Numbered from the stretch's first letter, positions 53,054 to 62,972 are shown. The stretch: 64,000 nt of DNA from Bacteriovoracaceae bacterium (GCA_013141065.1 JABFRR010000016.1:228595-292594); one strand, 5' to 3'. Program-made: numbers and translations. The notes: a model not told the origin generated them from the sequence alone.

Positions 53054-54293
53054 TATTATTTTTGTCTTCGATAATCTCTTCAACAATTTTGACCTTTGTT
53101 GATAAGTAGATAAGAACAAATGTCATTAAAATGGAAAAATAACCAACTTTATCAAAATCATGAATTTTGCCATCACTTCCATAACTAATAATAAATCCTG
53201 CAATCACACTGGCCACACCCATCGACATTTGCTGAAGACTAGAATTAATGACCATAAATGATCCACGAATTTTTTTATTCACACTGCTGGTGATTATCGA
53301 CATGACAGGAACATAGCGCCCCGAAATCAAAACAAAAAATGAAGTAGAAATAATTAGGACAATTGAAAGTGGTAAGACTTTCAAATTTGTCATTAACCAA
53401 ATAGGAATAATCGAAAGTGGAGCGACTATATAAAGTACACGGTGCTTACCGAAACGATCGGCCAGGACTCCAATATACCTAGAACTAAAAAGCGTAAACA
53501 TTCCACCGAAGAAATAAGTGAGAGATAATTGATTCTCTAATAATCCCACATTTCTCACAAGCACTTGGCTAATGAATGGAATAACTAAAAATCCTGAAAT
53601 TATATAAGCCGAAGAAAGTAACATTGAACGCCGACAATTTGGCTCTTTAAATAAATTAATGATTTTTTGAAGTTCCTCAGATTTTTTTAACTTTCGACTT
53701 TCTATATGCCCAATTATTGATGGCATTTTTTTAAAAGTTATAAAGATTACAATCATACTCAATATCGAGATCAGCCAAAATGGAGAATGCCAGTCAAAAT
53801 GATCAGCTAAGTATAAACCTAGAGGAATTCCGACAACTGAAGCCGTTCCAAAGGCAGACATGACTGTTCCTGTTGCGCGCCCCCTTCTTATTTCTGGGAC
53901 AATATCTCCAATAATCGAAAAAGTCAGACCTGCTAAAACCCCGCCAAATCCTCCAGCGAGAATTCGTGAAATAATTAACATATAATAATTCATTGAAAGG
54001 GCACAAAAAACATTGGCCACTAAAAAACCGGTGTAAAAAAACAATAGAACTTTTTTGCGATCAAAGTTATCAATAAAAAATGAACTTAGTAATCCAGAAA
54101 TAGCAGCTGCAAAAGCATATGAAGAAACAACAAAGGAAAATTGATGAGCTTCAAGTGAAAAAGCTCTCACTAACTTTGGGCCCAGAGGCATCATGATGAC
54201 AAAGTCGACCATGTGGGTAAACTGGACAAAGAAAAGAATTAATATAATAAGTTTTTCATCATTCGTGGCCACTGAATTTTTAGTTGTTTTCAT
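53043..54293 (-). CDS. MFS transporter, drug-efflux (DHA1) type
   Basis: A 416-residue permease with twelve predicted membrane helices. The first half has the arrangement FVIMMPLGPKL (32-42), motif-A-like FIDNFDRKKVL and the motif C region GTASVVGIPLGLYLA. It resembles AraJ/YdhP-type exporters of sugars or drugs; the substrate is unknown. It is 37 bases downstream of the HutD-like gene on the same strand. Confidence 0.85.
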   Translation of the reverse strand: MKTTKNSVATNDEKLIILILFFVQFTHMVDFVIMMPLGPKLVRAFSLEAHQFSFVVSSYAFAAAISGLLSSFFIDNFDRKKVLLFFYTGFLVANVFCALSMNYYMLIISRILAGGFGGVLAGLTFSIIGDIVPEIRRGRATGTVMSAFGTASVVGIPLGLYLADHFDWHSPFWLISILSMIVIFITFKKMPSIIGHIESRKLKKSEELQKIINLFKEPNCRRSMLLSSAYIISGFLVIPFISQVLVRNVGLLENQLSLTYFFGGMFTLFSSRYIGVLADRFGKHRVLYIVAPLSIIPIWLMTNLKVLPLSIVLIISTSFFVLISGRYVPVMSIITSSVNKKIRGSFMVINSSLQQMSMGVASVIAGFIISYGSDGKIHDFDKVGYFSILMTFVLIYLSTKVKIVEEIIEDKNNITN

Positions 54294-54330
54294 GCAGGCA
54301 GTTTAGTCAACTTACTCGGCAATGACAAAT

Positions 54331-54858
54331 TCATTTGCCTAGATAAAGCCTCACTAAGATCGCAGGTGTAGGAAGCAGATTTTCTCGATAGAAAATTTCA
54401 TTTTCATTTACGATGATAAGTTCTTGAGTATTAATGAGGTAAATAAAAAGTGTAAAGTTTAAAGCTTTCCAGATTCGATTTGCATTTCTTTCAATTTCAA
54501 TTTCACTACGGGCAAAGTTTCGATTGGTAATTACATTAAAATCAACACATGCTGAACCAAGTAATTCGCAATCAATTGATTCTTCACCTCTAAAAGAATA
54601 ATAATCGAGAACTTTATCCAGTGTAATGACCGAATTAAGTCCCTTAAGCTTAAAGCCATCTCCATCAAGTAAAACCAATATACGCTCATGGCCATTATAG
54701 ACAGAAAAGGAACCATTTTGATCAACTTTGGCAATCGACAATCTAAAATCAAACTCTTCTTCACTTGTTTTTGAAATACGAATCAATTCAAGCGTGACTC
54801 CACGCCCATTTTTCCAAGGCACTTTGACAAAATCTTCTTTCGTTAAAATTTGAACCAT
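54331..54858 (-). CDS. HutD/Ves-family cupin protein
   Basis: A 175-residue bicupin-like protein of the HutD/Ves family. PWKNGRGVTLELIR (14-27), FDFRLSIAKV and YNGHERILVLLDGDG (54-68) are the family's conserved blocks, and VDFNVITNR follows. HutD occurs with histidine-utilisation genes and Ves with cold-responsive regulation in E. coli, but the biochemical role is unsettled. No hut genes are nearby. The start lacks a strong ribosome binding site. Confidence 0.85.
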   Translation of the reverse strand: MVQILTKEDFVKVPWKNGRGVTLELIRISKTSEEEFDFRLSIAKVDQNGSFSVYNGHERILVLLDGDGFKLKGLNSVITLDKVLDYYSFRGEESIDCELLGSACVDFNVITNRNFARSEIEIERNANRIWKALNFTLFIYLINTQELIIVNENEIFYRENLLPTPAILVRLYLGK

Positions 54859-54900
54859 GAGCTATACTAGCATAAATAAAAAAGCATTGTGGAGATACTA

Positions 54901-55725
54901 ATGACTAACAAAAAAGACTTTCCTTACCTACATGGATTTTCACAACAAGAGCAAGACCGACTGAGAAGGCAGGCACGTTTTGCAGAACAAACGATTTATC
55001 AAAATGTTAATTTTTCTGAAACGAAAAGAGTGCTTGAAGTTGGTTGTGGTGTGGGGGCCCAGTCAGAAATATTACTAAGACGCTTCCCCGATATCCATCT
55101 GACGGGAATTGATTTGAGTGATAAACAACTTGAGTCTGCAAAAAATTCTTTAAGCAAACTTTCATACGCTGAGAAGCGCTATACCCTAAAACAGATGAAT
55201 GCTGAAAATATGACTTTCACCACCGAGGTCTTTGACGGAGCATTTCTCTGCTTTGTCCTAGAACACGTTCCTGATCCTCGACGCGTACTCTCAGAAGTAA
55301 GAAGGGTGCTTTCACCAGGAGCAGTCTTGTATGTCACGGAAGTGTTAAATTCATCTTTTTTTCTCGATCCCTACTCACCTAATGTTTTAAAATATTGGAT
55401 GGCATTTAATGATTATCAATATGATCAAAAAGGAGACCCATTCATGGGGGCGAAGCTTGGAAACCTTTTAATGCAAATAGGTTTTAGAAATATTGAAACT
55501 GAAGTCAAAACTTGGTTTTTAGATAATCGCCACCCGCAAAAAAGAAAAGAAATCATAGAATTTTGGAGCGAACTTTTACTAAGTGCCAGTGATCAACTGC
55601 TTGAATCAAAATATGTGACCCAAGAGACAGTTGATGGAATGAAAAAAGAAATGAGCGTCGTGGCCAATGACCCTAATGCTGTATTTTTCTTTTCATTTAT
55701 TCAAGCTAAAGCAAAAAATCATTAA
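54901..55725 (+). CDS. class I SAM-dependent methyltransferase
   Basis: A 274-residue Rossmann-fold methyltransferase. Motif I is VLEVGCGVGAQSEI (44-57), the acidic motif II is LTGIDLSDKQ, and the later FLCFVLEHVPDP is the motif IV region. The closest types are the UbiE-like and small-molecule methyltransferases; the substrate is unknown. The ATG at 54901 has GGAG 6 bases upstream; an in-frame GTG at 54889 lies on that site and is rejected. It is divergent from the HutD-like gene. Confidence 0.87.
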   Translation: MTNKKDFPYLHGFSQQEQDRLRRQARFAEQTIYQNVNFSETKRVLEVGCGVGAQSEILLRRFPDIHLTGIDLSDKQLESAKNSLSKLSYAEKRYTLKQMNAENMTFTTEVFDGAFLCFVLEHVPDPRRVLSEVRRVLSPGAVLYVTEVLNSSFFLDPYSPNVLKYWMAFNDYQYDQKGDPFMGAKLGNLLMQIGFRNIETEVKTWFLDNRHPQKRKEIIEFWSELLLSASDQLLESKYVTQETVDGMKKEMSVVANDPNAVFFFSFIQAKAKNH

Positions 55726-55728
55726 AGA

Positions 55729-56904
55729 TTATTCTTTAATAAAATACTTGTCGTAAGCATCTTCACCTTGACCTCCCAAATCATCTTTATTGGGCTTTAT
55801 AATCTTTACAGGTTTTGAGATCTGCCCTGAGATGTCATTATTGAGTCTCGTGATTTCTGCTTTTACTTCTTGGTTCGAATTTTGCGTAGTGCTTACGAAG
55901 CCTTTTTTGGCATCTAAAACAACTCCGACCGGAGGAAGATAATTACCAGCATCGGATACAACACCTTTTTCAGACTTAAATTCATAGATATTGTAATCTT
56001 TTAAATAATTTGTCTGCTCACTACTGGGTGGAACATAAATACCTGTAACAATATCAACAACACCACCAGAAACTGGACGCAGTACTTGAACATCGGAATT
56101 AAAAACTCGACCTCCGAGATTTTTATTTTCAATTTCTAATTTTGAAATTTCAGCATACTGTTCATAGGTTTTTTTTAGTTCGTTTTTAAATTCAGGAGTG
56201 GCTTCGATACTGGCATTATTGCTTGTGGTAAGCATTTCATTATTAAGTTTCAATGCCGTAAATTGCACAGGTGAGATTTTAACTGGCTCTGTTACATTTA
56301 TTAGGCCATCAGTAACAGAAGAAAACTTTCCACTTTCTACCATTACTGCCTTATTAGACTCAAGTGCTTCTTTTAGGTCTTCACTTTCTGTTTGTGCTTT
56401 TGTTTTCACCATCATTACTTTGCCCGTGAATGTGATTAGATTTGTGATCTTATTTTCGGGATTATAACTTGCTTGAAAATCTGTTCCACGAATTCCAAGG
56501 GCCGCTGTTCTGGATTTGATATAGAGCTTATCTTTTCCTAATTTTCCAGGTTTTCCGCTTTCATCAGCTTCTTTAATAACCTGTGCTCGAATGACTCCTT
56601 TAAGTAAACTGACCACACCAACTTTTTCTGCTTTAATTTGATCGAGAACCATCTTACTATTTGGCCCTAAATTGATTTGAGACTTATCAGTCATGACAAT
56701 TTGAATAAAACTTTTATCAGAAGTGAGTATAGATGCTTCTTTTGAAACGGCTTGGCCTAAAACGGCACTTACACCTTCTTTACTTCCTAATTCTAAAATA
56801 GAGACTTTCCCTCTTAACTTTGCAACTTTACCTATAATTTGATTTGCATGAGCACTCATTACAAAAGAAACAAATAACAGAGTAAATAAGACCAGTAGTT
56901 TCAT
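55729..56904 (-). CDS. exported FecR-domain protein
   Basis: A 391-residue protein with a signal peptide (1-20) and a periplasmic FecR-type domain (about 25-160): the pattern from IGKVAKLRGKV through INLGPNSKMVL to KSRTAALGIRGTDF is typical of non-sigma-linked FecR proteins. The remaining 230 residues are unassigned, with a helical part (about 230-270) and a Lys/Asp-rich end. No ECF sigma factor is adjacent, so it is not the classic anti-sigma arrangement. AAGGA precedes the ATG. Confidence 0.83.
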   Translation of the reverse strand: MKLLVLFTLLFVSFVMSAHANQIIGKVAKLRGKVSILELGSKEGVSAVLGQAVSKEASILTSDKSFIQIVMTDKSQINLGPNSKMVLDQIKAEKVGVVSLLKGVIRAQVIKEADESGKPGKLGKDKLYIKSRTAALGIRGTDFQASYNPENKITNLITFTGKVMMVKTKAQTESEDLKEALESNKAVMVESGKFSSVTDGLINVTEPVKISPVQFTALKLNNEMLTTSNNASIEATPEFKNELKKTYEQYAEISKLEIENKNLGGRVFNSDVQVLRPVSGGVVDIVTGIYVPPSSEQTNYLKDYNIYEFKSEKGVVSDAGNYLPPVGVVLDAKKGFVSTTQNSNQEVKAEITRLNNDISGQISKPVKIIKPNKDDLGGQGEDAYDKYFIKE

Positions 56905-57005
56905 AATATGTCCTTTTTTAGGAAAACCTTTTTCTTTTTTCTAAATCAATTTATACTCTTCGTATACTTACAACCGCTTTATTCTACCGCAAAGAAGGAA
57001 TTTTT

Positions 57006-57719
57006 ATGAATAAAAAAAAATTATTAGTTTGTTTGATCTGTTTTTCTTTTTCAAAAATTGCACTTTCTGAAACAGCACTAAGTTATCCAGAACTAGATGT
57101 TACTCCTAGGGCCACAGAGCGTCTTAACATGCTTGTTGAAAAAGAAAAAAATAGCAATCTATTCTCGCAACTTCCAATGCAAATTTCGGCACTTTCGACT
57201 CTAACAACTGGTATTTTGCAATTAGGTTCAATAGATGAAAGTAAAGACAAATTAAAAAAATCACCTAATGCTGGTTTAATTGTCGGTGCTGCTTGGCTCG
57301 GAGTGAATTATTATGTCGGCCAAAAGTATCAAATTTACTCAAATACATTAGCTGAAGTAAATAAAGTGACTGGAAAAACTACTAGAGATCAACTCATTCG
57401 AGAGCGTCTTGCAGAAGAAGGAATAAACCGAGCAGCTAGTCTTGCAGTTAGATTGAAATGGATATCAGTCGCTACTAATTTTGGTGCAAATGCTTTTATG
57501 TTATCAAAAGTGAAAAAAGAAACAGCAGCTCAATATGTTGGAGCTGTATCATTACTTGCCTCTTTTGCGCCTGTCTTTTTTGTATCAGAATGGGAAACTG
57601 TCGCCAATGACCAAAAAACTTACAAGAAAAAAGTCTACGGCCCGATTTTTACGACGAGTCTTTTTGAAACGAGTGCCGGAAAATTTTCTCCAGGACTTCT
57701 TTTAACTTCTACTTTTTAG
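57006..57719 (+). CDS. exported protein of unknown function
   Basis: A 237-residue protein with a signal peptide (cleavage near ALSE, residue 22). The mature part has several moderately hydrophobic segments (around 90-107, 150-165 and 175-195), so it may associate with a membrane. It ends in a Thr/Ser-rich, Phe-terminated tail. No domain is recognised. AAGGA precedes the ATG. Its last 11 bases overlap the convergent neighbour. Confidence 0.72.
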   Translation: MNKKKLLVCLICFSFSKIALSETALSYPELDVTPRATERLNMLVEKEKNSNLFSQLPMQISALSTLTTGILQLGSIDESKDKLKKSPNAGLIVGAAWLGVNYYVGQKYQIYSNTLAEVNKVTGKTTRDQLIRERLAEEGINRAASLAVRLKWISVATNFGANAFMLSKVKKETAAQYVGAVSLLASFAPVFFVSEWETVANDQKTYKKKVYGPIFTTSLFETSAGKFSPGLLLTSTF

Positions 57720-58521
57720 TTTCTATCTTAGTTTCTGACATAGACCTTTGGGCCATAAGTTCAGCGTAATTTATGGCTTCTACTTTGCCTAAATCTAATC
57801 CTGTTTTTGAAGTCGCAAACTTATAAGCATCCTTAAAATTATTAACCGATAAGGGACCAGCATTAATTAGTTTTAGGCTTAAGTCCAAAGCTTTATAGGT
57901 TGGCAAGTCAGCTTCTGCTTTGTCGGTGAGATAGTTAAAATGATCAAGAAAACTTGAACTCATTTCTGTTTGAAATTTTACACCACTAGTTGCAACTTTC
58001 CCTGCTAGTTCACTACACTTAGGACCACTTAAATCAAGACCACTTTGCTCCAAACAAAATTTTACAATCTTTTGGAAATCATTTTTAATTCGTTTTGGAT
58101 CACCTGAAGATTCAACCGAAAGCTTTAGTGCAAAATCTATTGAATCTTTTAAGTCTAAATCAAGATACTCTTTTAAAAATGTCTCTTTAAAAATGGTCGT
58201 AAAGGCATTTGTCACGAGATCATCTTTATTGGTAAATTTCATCGCTAATTTTAATGCATCACTTGTTTCAACTGAAGCCTTAACTAAAAGATCATTGACT
58301 TCAATGAATCTTCTAGCAGCACCAGAACAGCCTTTAGAAGCATTATCAGCTAACTTCATTATGTCTTCTTTTTTTAGTGCGAAAGCTTTCTGAGCGTCTA
58401 AGTATCTATAGACGGTGATATACTCTTTAGTTGATTCGCAAAGTTTAATTTCTTCGTTTGGTGATTGAACACTGGCAAAAGTGGCAGTCGATATGAGGAA
58501 AAAGCTCACAAAATATTTCAT
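57709..58521 (-). CDS. exported helical protein of unknown function
   Basis: A 270-residue protein with a signal peptide (about 1-16). The rest is predicted to be almost entirely helical and contains four cysteines (KLCEST, KGCSGA, KFCLEQ, PKCSEL) that could form disulfides. No known domain is recognised. AAGGA precedes the ATG. It is divergent from the exported protein at 58701 across a 179-base gap with no clear feature. Confidence 0.72.
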   Translation of the reverse strand: MKYFVSFFLISTATFASVQSPNEEIKLCESTKEYITVYRYLDAQKAFALKKEDIMKLADNASKGCSGAARRFIEVNDLLVKASVETSDALKLAMKFTNKDDLVTNAFTTIFKETFLKEYLDLDLKDSIDFALKLSVESSGDPKRIKNDFQKIVKFCLEQSGLDLSGPKCSELAGKVATSGVKFQTEMSSSFLDHFNYLTDKAEADLPTYKALDLSLKLINAGPLSVNNFKDAYKFATSKTGLDLGKVEAINYAELMAQRSMSETKIETKK

Positions 58522-58700
58522 AATTAAAGTCCTTTTTTTTTCTTTCTATTTTAACGTGTAATTAGCGAAAAAATCAAAACTAAATGAACTTAATCATCCT
58601 AATAATTTCGAAGTCTTTTTGTCGGACTTAAAAATCCTGACTGTAAGTATGAAAAATGAGCTAATATAAGTAAAAATTAAAACCCTAGGATAGGCCCAGA

Positions 58701-59780
58701 ATGAAATTTTTATATTTGTTTTTGATTGCTGCTGTTAATTTTTCAAATGTCTACGCGAGTGAATGTGAAAAATTAAAAGATCAAGTTATTGGGAATAATT
58801 CTGTCTATCTTTATCTCAGTTGTATCCCCTCTTCACTAAAATGCATTAAACTTAATGATCTCGAAAGAAAGGCCGTTAGTGTTGATGAATCAACAAAAGT
58901 GCCACTCAATGTTGTGTCAGCTTCACTTACTAAAAATGTTATTAGTGTCAATCTCGATAAGAACTCTAGCTGCTGGTTTGAAAAAATCACAGAAGGGAGT
59001 ATTGGCAAAAATTTGGCCATTGTGGTTAAAGATACAGTTTTAACCAATCCAGTTGTTCAGTCTAAAATAAGTGGAGGTCAATTCCAAATCATGACAGGTG
59101 AAACATCCACTGAAGCTCAAAATTTGGAACTTTGTTCTAATATTTTTCAAAAGTGCCAGATTGTACCAGAAGTCCTGGTAGATAATAAAAAAACATCTCA
59201 CTTCAATTTGATAACTCCAAATTTGAAGGACTATGCAAGACTTAATAATAGATATAAAAATCAAATGGAGAGTTTTTATTGGCTATCAAATAAAGATAAA
59301 ATAAAAGTGTATTCTGATGAAAGTTTTACCAAAGGCACGGAATATACACTTCCAACATTCACTTCAGGGATTGATATTGGGAAAAAATTCTTTTTTGCCG
59401 AACAATCTTTTGATTACAAAAATAAAGAATTTATTTATAAGAATCAGTATATAAAAACTAATAATTATGGTTGGATTAAACGCGAAGATTTATTCCCACA
59501 AAATGTACTTCAAGATGTGAAAGAAACGATATTAAAGTTTCTTGATAGTTATGAGATCCAAAAAAAATGCCCTAAAGAATTTATGGCAATTCTTACTAAT
59601 TCAACAAAATCTGACAAATCAGAAATCTTAACAGAGACGTTAATGATACAAGATGCACTTTATCGAAGTCACACTGTTTCACTATGTGCGCTTTTAGGTG
59701 AAAGCAATTGTTATTTGGAAATAAAAAATATTGCTAATAAGTATCATCAGAAAACTTGCTCCGAACTATTTGCTCAATAA
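58701..59780 (+). CDS. exported cysteine-containing protein of unknown function
   Basis: A 359-residue protein with a signal peptide (1-19, cleavage after YAS). Cysteines cluster at the start (SECEK, LSCIPSSLKC), in the middle (SSCWF, ELCSNIFQKC) and at the end (KKCPKE, SLCALLGESNC, KTCSEL), suggesting a disulfide-bonded periplasmic or secreted protein. No domain is recognised. AGGATAGG lies upstream of the ATG. It is the last complete ordinary gene before the mobile-DNA scar. Confidence 0.75.
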   Translation: MKFLYLFLIAAVNFSNVYASECEKLKDQVIGNNSVYLYLSCIPSSLKCIKLNDLERKAVSVDESTKVPLNVVSASLTKNVISVNLDKNSSCWFEKITEGSIGKNLAIVVKDTVLTNPVVQSKISGGQFQIMTGETSTEAQNLELCSNIFQKCQIVPEVLVDNKKTSHFNLITPNLKDYARLNNRYKNQMESFYWLSNKDKIKVYSDESFTKGTEYTLPTFTSGIDIGKKFFFAEQSFDYKNKEFIYKNQYIKTNNYGWIKREDLFPQNVLQDVKETILKFLDSYEIQKKCPKEFMAILTNSTKSDKSEILTETLMIQDALYRSHTVSLCALLGESNCYLEIKNIANKYHQKTCSELFAQ

Positions 59781-60142
59781 ATATTTAGTATAAAAAATTA
59801 ACTAGTGGGTATCGATATGAAACTTTGCAGGGTTACCAACCAGAAAACTTCTCAAATACTCGATAAACCTTTTCAGGCCTTCTAGTATTGAAAATGTACT
59901 TTGGGTTTTGAAGTTTTAATTTAATCGTTTGATTTTTCAGAATCTAAACCTAATAATTTTATTTCGGCAGATATATAGGTAAATGCTTACTTTTCGATCC
60001 ACAAGCGCCAAATTCCCTTATTTATCGTTTTGGAAGAAAAGTCTTAGCCTTTCATCACAAAAAAGAAAAAAGCTCCAAAAATGGAGCCTGCTATTGAAAG
60101 TGTTTGCGTTCTAATGTGAGGGTTGAGATCTTGATCAGTGGT
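59781..60142. other. non-coding gap at the left edge of the mobile-DNA scar
   Basis: No start-to-stop frame of useful length is seen on either strand. The only structure is the minus-strand terminator at 60061-60088. The stretch may be decayed mobile DNA, but I could not match it to a family. Confidence 0.5.
60061..60088 (-). terminator. intrinsic terminator, minus strand
   Basis: GCTCCA (60072-60077) and TGGAGC (60082-60087) form a 6-bp stem around four A. On the minus strand it is followed by six T and further T-rich sequence. It would end transcripts from the recombinase and ORF6N remnants. Confidence 0.65.
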
Positions 60143-60244
60143 TTAGAGTGACCCCGCCAACCTTAAATAAATTGCAAGTGTCTTCAAATCCTTCCATCCA
60201 CAAATCTTCATTACTTTTACTGGTTCAACACCGGGGGTTAGGGC
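60143..60244 (-). pseudogene. C-terminal fragment of a tyrosine recombinase
   Basis: A 34-codon open frame contains VKVMKICGWKDLKTLAIYLR followed by LAG. This fits the end of the catalytic domain of phage/XerD-type integrases, where a GWKDLKTxxxYLRLAG pattern carries the active-site tyrosine. The upstream two-thirds, with the other catalytic residues, is missing and the frame starts after a stop. It is the relic of an integrase gene, probably cut by the same event that damaged the adjacent ORF6N gene, whose end it overlaps in another frame. Confidence 0.55.
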
Positions 60245-60530
60245 TCAGTTTTGGTGCAATTTTTTCATCAATTTCATCCAACCTTTGAAATACAACTTTA
60301 AAAAGTCTATTTGTACCATCTTCAAGCTTATCAAATTTTGATCTGATATCATTCTCCGTAAATACAAATGGTTTTTTTCGTCTTCCACCATGCTTTCCAG
60401 TATTACCCAAAAAATCATACAGCTCATCGGCTTCTTCTTTAGTTAGCTCATACATAAAATCACCAAGAAAGCGTTCAAGCTTTCTTCTAATGGCCTGATT
60501 AAAAATTCTCGTTTCTACTTCATAAGCAGA
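60225..60530 (-). pseudogene. remnant of an ORF6N-domain (KilA-N-type) gene
   Basis: The open frame reads VETRIFNQAIRRKLERF, then DFMYELTKEE and GGRRKKPFVFTEND, which is the middle of the ORF6N DNA-binding domain found in phages and mobile islands. It then jumps to KFDKLEDGTNRLFKVVFQRL, which matches the C-terminal helix of such proteins. The normal stretch between (the GVxMLSSVL and IQIMRxFVxLRE region) is absent, and so is the N-terminus (DLAxLY). An ATG at 60455 falls inside the domain. This is an internally deleted, truncated gene, not a functional one. Confidence 0.6.
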
Positions 60531-60604
60531 TTACAGAAGAGCAGAAAATTATTTTCTGGAAGAAATGGTTTATTAAGGTTTCTGATAAGGTTTTTTAAAA
60601 TATT

Positions 60605-61429
60605 TTATTTTTCTTCAACTTTAGTCAAAGGAAAGAAGAACATATTCATCTGATAGACTTCCTCGCCTTCGCTGCTATTGAGAGCCGTTAAGTTATTGCG
60701 GCACTTACGAATAAGATCTTTTGCTAAAGATATTTTATCTTTTGTAATCGAAAGAGAAAAAGACTGAAACTCTCTCTCGTCGAGTGGGAAATCAATGGCC
60801 CTTTTTGAGAGCTCACACATTTGAGAAAAATAATTCTTCACACTCGAATCTTTAATGTCGTTAAAAGATGTGATCTGAGTTTGCTTGATGATCGCTTTAT
60901 TTTCTTGAGTAATTTCAATTAAACCATTCTCAATCAAATTGTCTAGCGCCGCTTGAATGATTTCTGTAGGAAGATCTTCTCGTAACGACTTTCTGATATT
61001 AGAGCTAGTCATATCAAAATCTTTTAATTCTGCCAGTGCCAAGATCGTAGTGAAAATCCAGTGGATGAATAGATCGGAGTTGGCAAATCTTTTAACCGAA
61101 AACTCTTCTTGATTCTTTGGGGAAAGTTCAGTAATGAAAAGATCATAAAGATTTTCCTCGAGGTCCGTAGAGCAACGGTTTTTAGCAACCAAAGTTAAGA
61201 AAAAAGGATATTCAGATTTATCAAGGCCAATTTTATCTATCATGGTATCGACCAAGAGAGAGGTCAGCTTTTTTTTGCCCTTCAAGGTTTCAACCAAGGC
61301 CACATGATTGGAAAATCCGATTTGCTGCGACCATTTCTTTAACGAAAAATCGTCGCTATCTTCTCTTTTATAAGAAATATAGTCTTGAATATATTTAAGA
61401 GGATCCTCGTAGTTGTAAACTGAGATCAT
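60605..61429 (-). CDS. TIGR02147-family protein (predicted regulator)
   Basis: A 274-residue protein of the TIGR02147 family, which is abundant in Bdellovibrio relatives and Fibrobacter. The N-terminal part (YNYEDPLKYIQDYISYK, then SLKKWSQQIGFSNHVALVETLKGKKKL) resembles a helix-turn-helix domain, and the C-terminal part contains the typical FSLSITKDKISLAKDLIRK. Members are thought to be regulators; targets are unknown. Two tandem ATGs exist; the second (61429) is chosen because GGAGGG ends about 5 bases before it. It is intact although surrounded by decayed mobile DNA. Confidence 0.85.
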   Translation of the reverse strand: MISVYNYEDPLKYIQDYISYKREDSDDFSLKKWSQQIGFSNHVALVETLKGKKKLTSLLVDTMIDKIGLDKSEYPFFLTLVAKNRCSTDLEENLYDLFITELSPKNQEEFSVKRFANSDLFIHWIFTTILALAELKDFDMTSSNIRKSLREDLPTEIIQAALDNLIENGLIEITQENKAIIKQTQITSFNDIKDSSVKNYFSQMCELSKRAIDFPLDEREFQSFSLSITKDKISLAKDLIRKCRNNLTALNSSEGEEVYQMNMFFFPLTKVEEK

Positions 61430-61468
61430 CATGTCCCTCCATGAACATTACTGTATTTTTAGGCTAGC

Positions 61469-61475
61469 TTAAATT
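61469..61475 (+). repeat. left copy of 7-bp target duplication
   Basis: TTAAATT directly before the left inverted repeat; an identical copy follows the right repeat at 63117-63123. The identity extends to GCTTAAATTG if end bases are shared. Confidence 0.6.
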
Positions 61476-61489
61476 GCAGGAATTCCCGG
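61476..61489 (+). repeat. left terminal inverted repeat of the decayed IS
   Basis: GCAGGAATTCCCGG, matching the reverse complement of 63103-63116 at 12 of 14 positions. Confidence 0.6.
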
Positions 61490-61604
61490 TGTAAATTTTT
61501 CCCACTCAAGATAAGAGAAAATATTTAATTTTTCGTAATGATTTATGCTTTCTGGCCTTCACAAATCATTTCTGGCCATCTAAAATGCTTTTCAGAGGTG
61601 TTTT

Positions 61605-62972
61605 ATGGGGCGACAAGCAAATAAATTGAAAGTTGAAGAATGTAATGAAATTATTCTATCTGAATTTTCAAAATTTAAGGAAAAAGACCAATTTTTGAAA
61701 TACCTCTCAAGAATTTTTTTAATGTCTAGCTTTTGCGGTCTTTGCCCTAAAATCACCATCTCTTTTACAATTTGAAAATCAATTGAAAGAACATAAAATT
61801 AGAATGCACAATCTCAATTCACTTTTTAAAATTGATAGAGTTCCGTCAGATACTCACTTAAGAGATATTTTAGAAACAGTAGAATACAATCAGTATCGAC
61901 CATTATTTCAAAGACTTTTTCATATATTCAAAGATCAAAAACGCTAGAGCAGTTTGAGTTTATGAAAATTAATGGTCAATCTCATTATTTATTAGCAACA
62001 GATGGATCTGGATATTTTCGATCGGAAAAATTAGTTTGTGACTGTTGCATGATTGAAGAACATTTTGATGAAAACAATAAAATGACTCTTAAATTTGGAC
62101 ATAATATTTTGGCAGGATCAATTGTTCACCCAGATCTAAAGCAAGTTATTCCAATGTGCCTGAACCCATTATGAGACTTGATGGAAGTAGTAAAAACGAT
62201 TCTGAACAAACAGCATTTAGAAGATTTTTAGCTGATTTTAAAAGAGAGCACCCGAAGTTAAAAATAATTTTCTTACTTGATGCTTTGTATGCCAATGGAC
62301 CTATTATAAAATTACTTCGAGAGTATGGTTATGAGTTTTTAATAGCAGTCAAAGAAACTAAAAGTCTTCTTTTTATGAGTGTAAAAAAGAGGGGAGAGAC
62401 TACTGGAGAAACCCAGTTTCACGAAAGAGTTTTTGAGTCTGGTGAAAAAGTTATAAAAACAACAAAAATGAATTACAGATTTGCAAACAATATAAGACTC
62501 CATCAAGACAAGGAAAGTCCATTTATAAATTTTGTTCAAGTTAAAGAAGTCACTGAATGGATTGGCAAAAAGGGAAAAGCAGAAAGGCTCGAACATAATT
62601 TCACATTTATTACAGATATAGCAGTTACAAAAATAATATTGTTCAACTTGCAGAAGGAGGTCGCACGCGCTGGAAAATAGAAAATGAAACGTTTAATACT
62701 TTGAAGAATAGAGGTTATAATTTAGAACATAATTATGGGCATGGTGAAAAAAACTTAACACATAATTTTATTATGAGTATGTTTCTGGCATTTTTTGTTG
62801 ACCAGATCCAAGAGATTAGTTGTTATACTTTTAAAAAATTAGTTGAAAAATTAAGCAAAAATCAAGCTTATGGAGCAGTTTAACCAGTGCTATTGAATGG
62901 GTGCCATTATCTAGCTGGGATCAATTTTATTACCTTCTTTACTATCGTGAAATGCCACCAGAGACAGGTTAA
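61605..62972 (+). pseudogene. frameshifted DDE transposase (IS4-like)
   Basis: Joining the frames in order reconstructs one transposase. It starts at ATG 61605 (MGRQANKLKVEE), shifts near 61746 to LKSPSLLQFENQLKEH, near 61940 to TLEQFEFMKINGQSHYLLATDGSG, near 62157 to EPIMRLDGSSKND, near 62637 to NIVQLAEGGRTRWKIENETF, and near 62880 to TSAIEWVPLSSW before the stop TAA at 62970-62972. Likely catalytic residues are the aspartates of ATDGSG and FLLDALYANG and the glutamates of WKIENE. At least five frame breaks make it non-functional. Confidence 0.85.

Noticed and set aside
60225..60455. Small gene of 76 codons starting at ATG 60455
   Set aside because: The ATG falls inside a recognisable ORF6N domain that continues upstream, so this is a fragment of a damaged gene, not a small gene.
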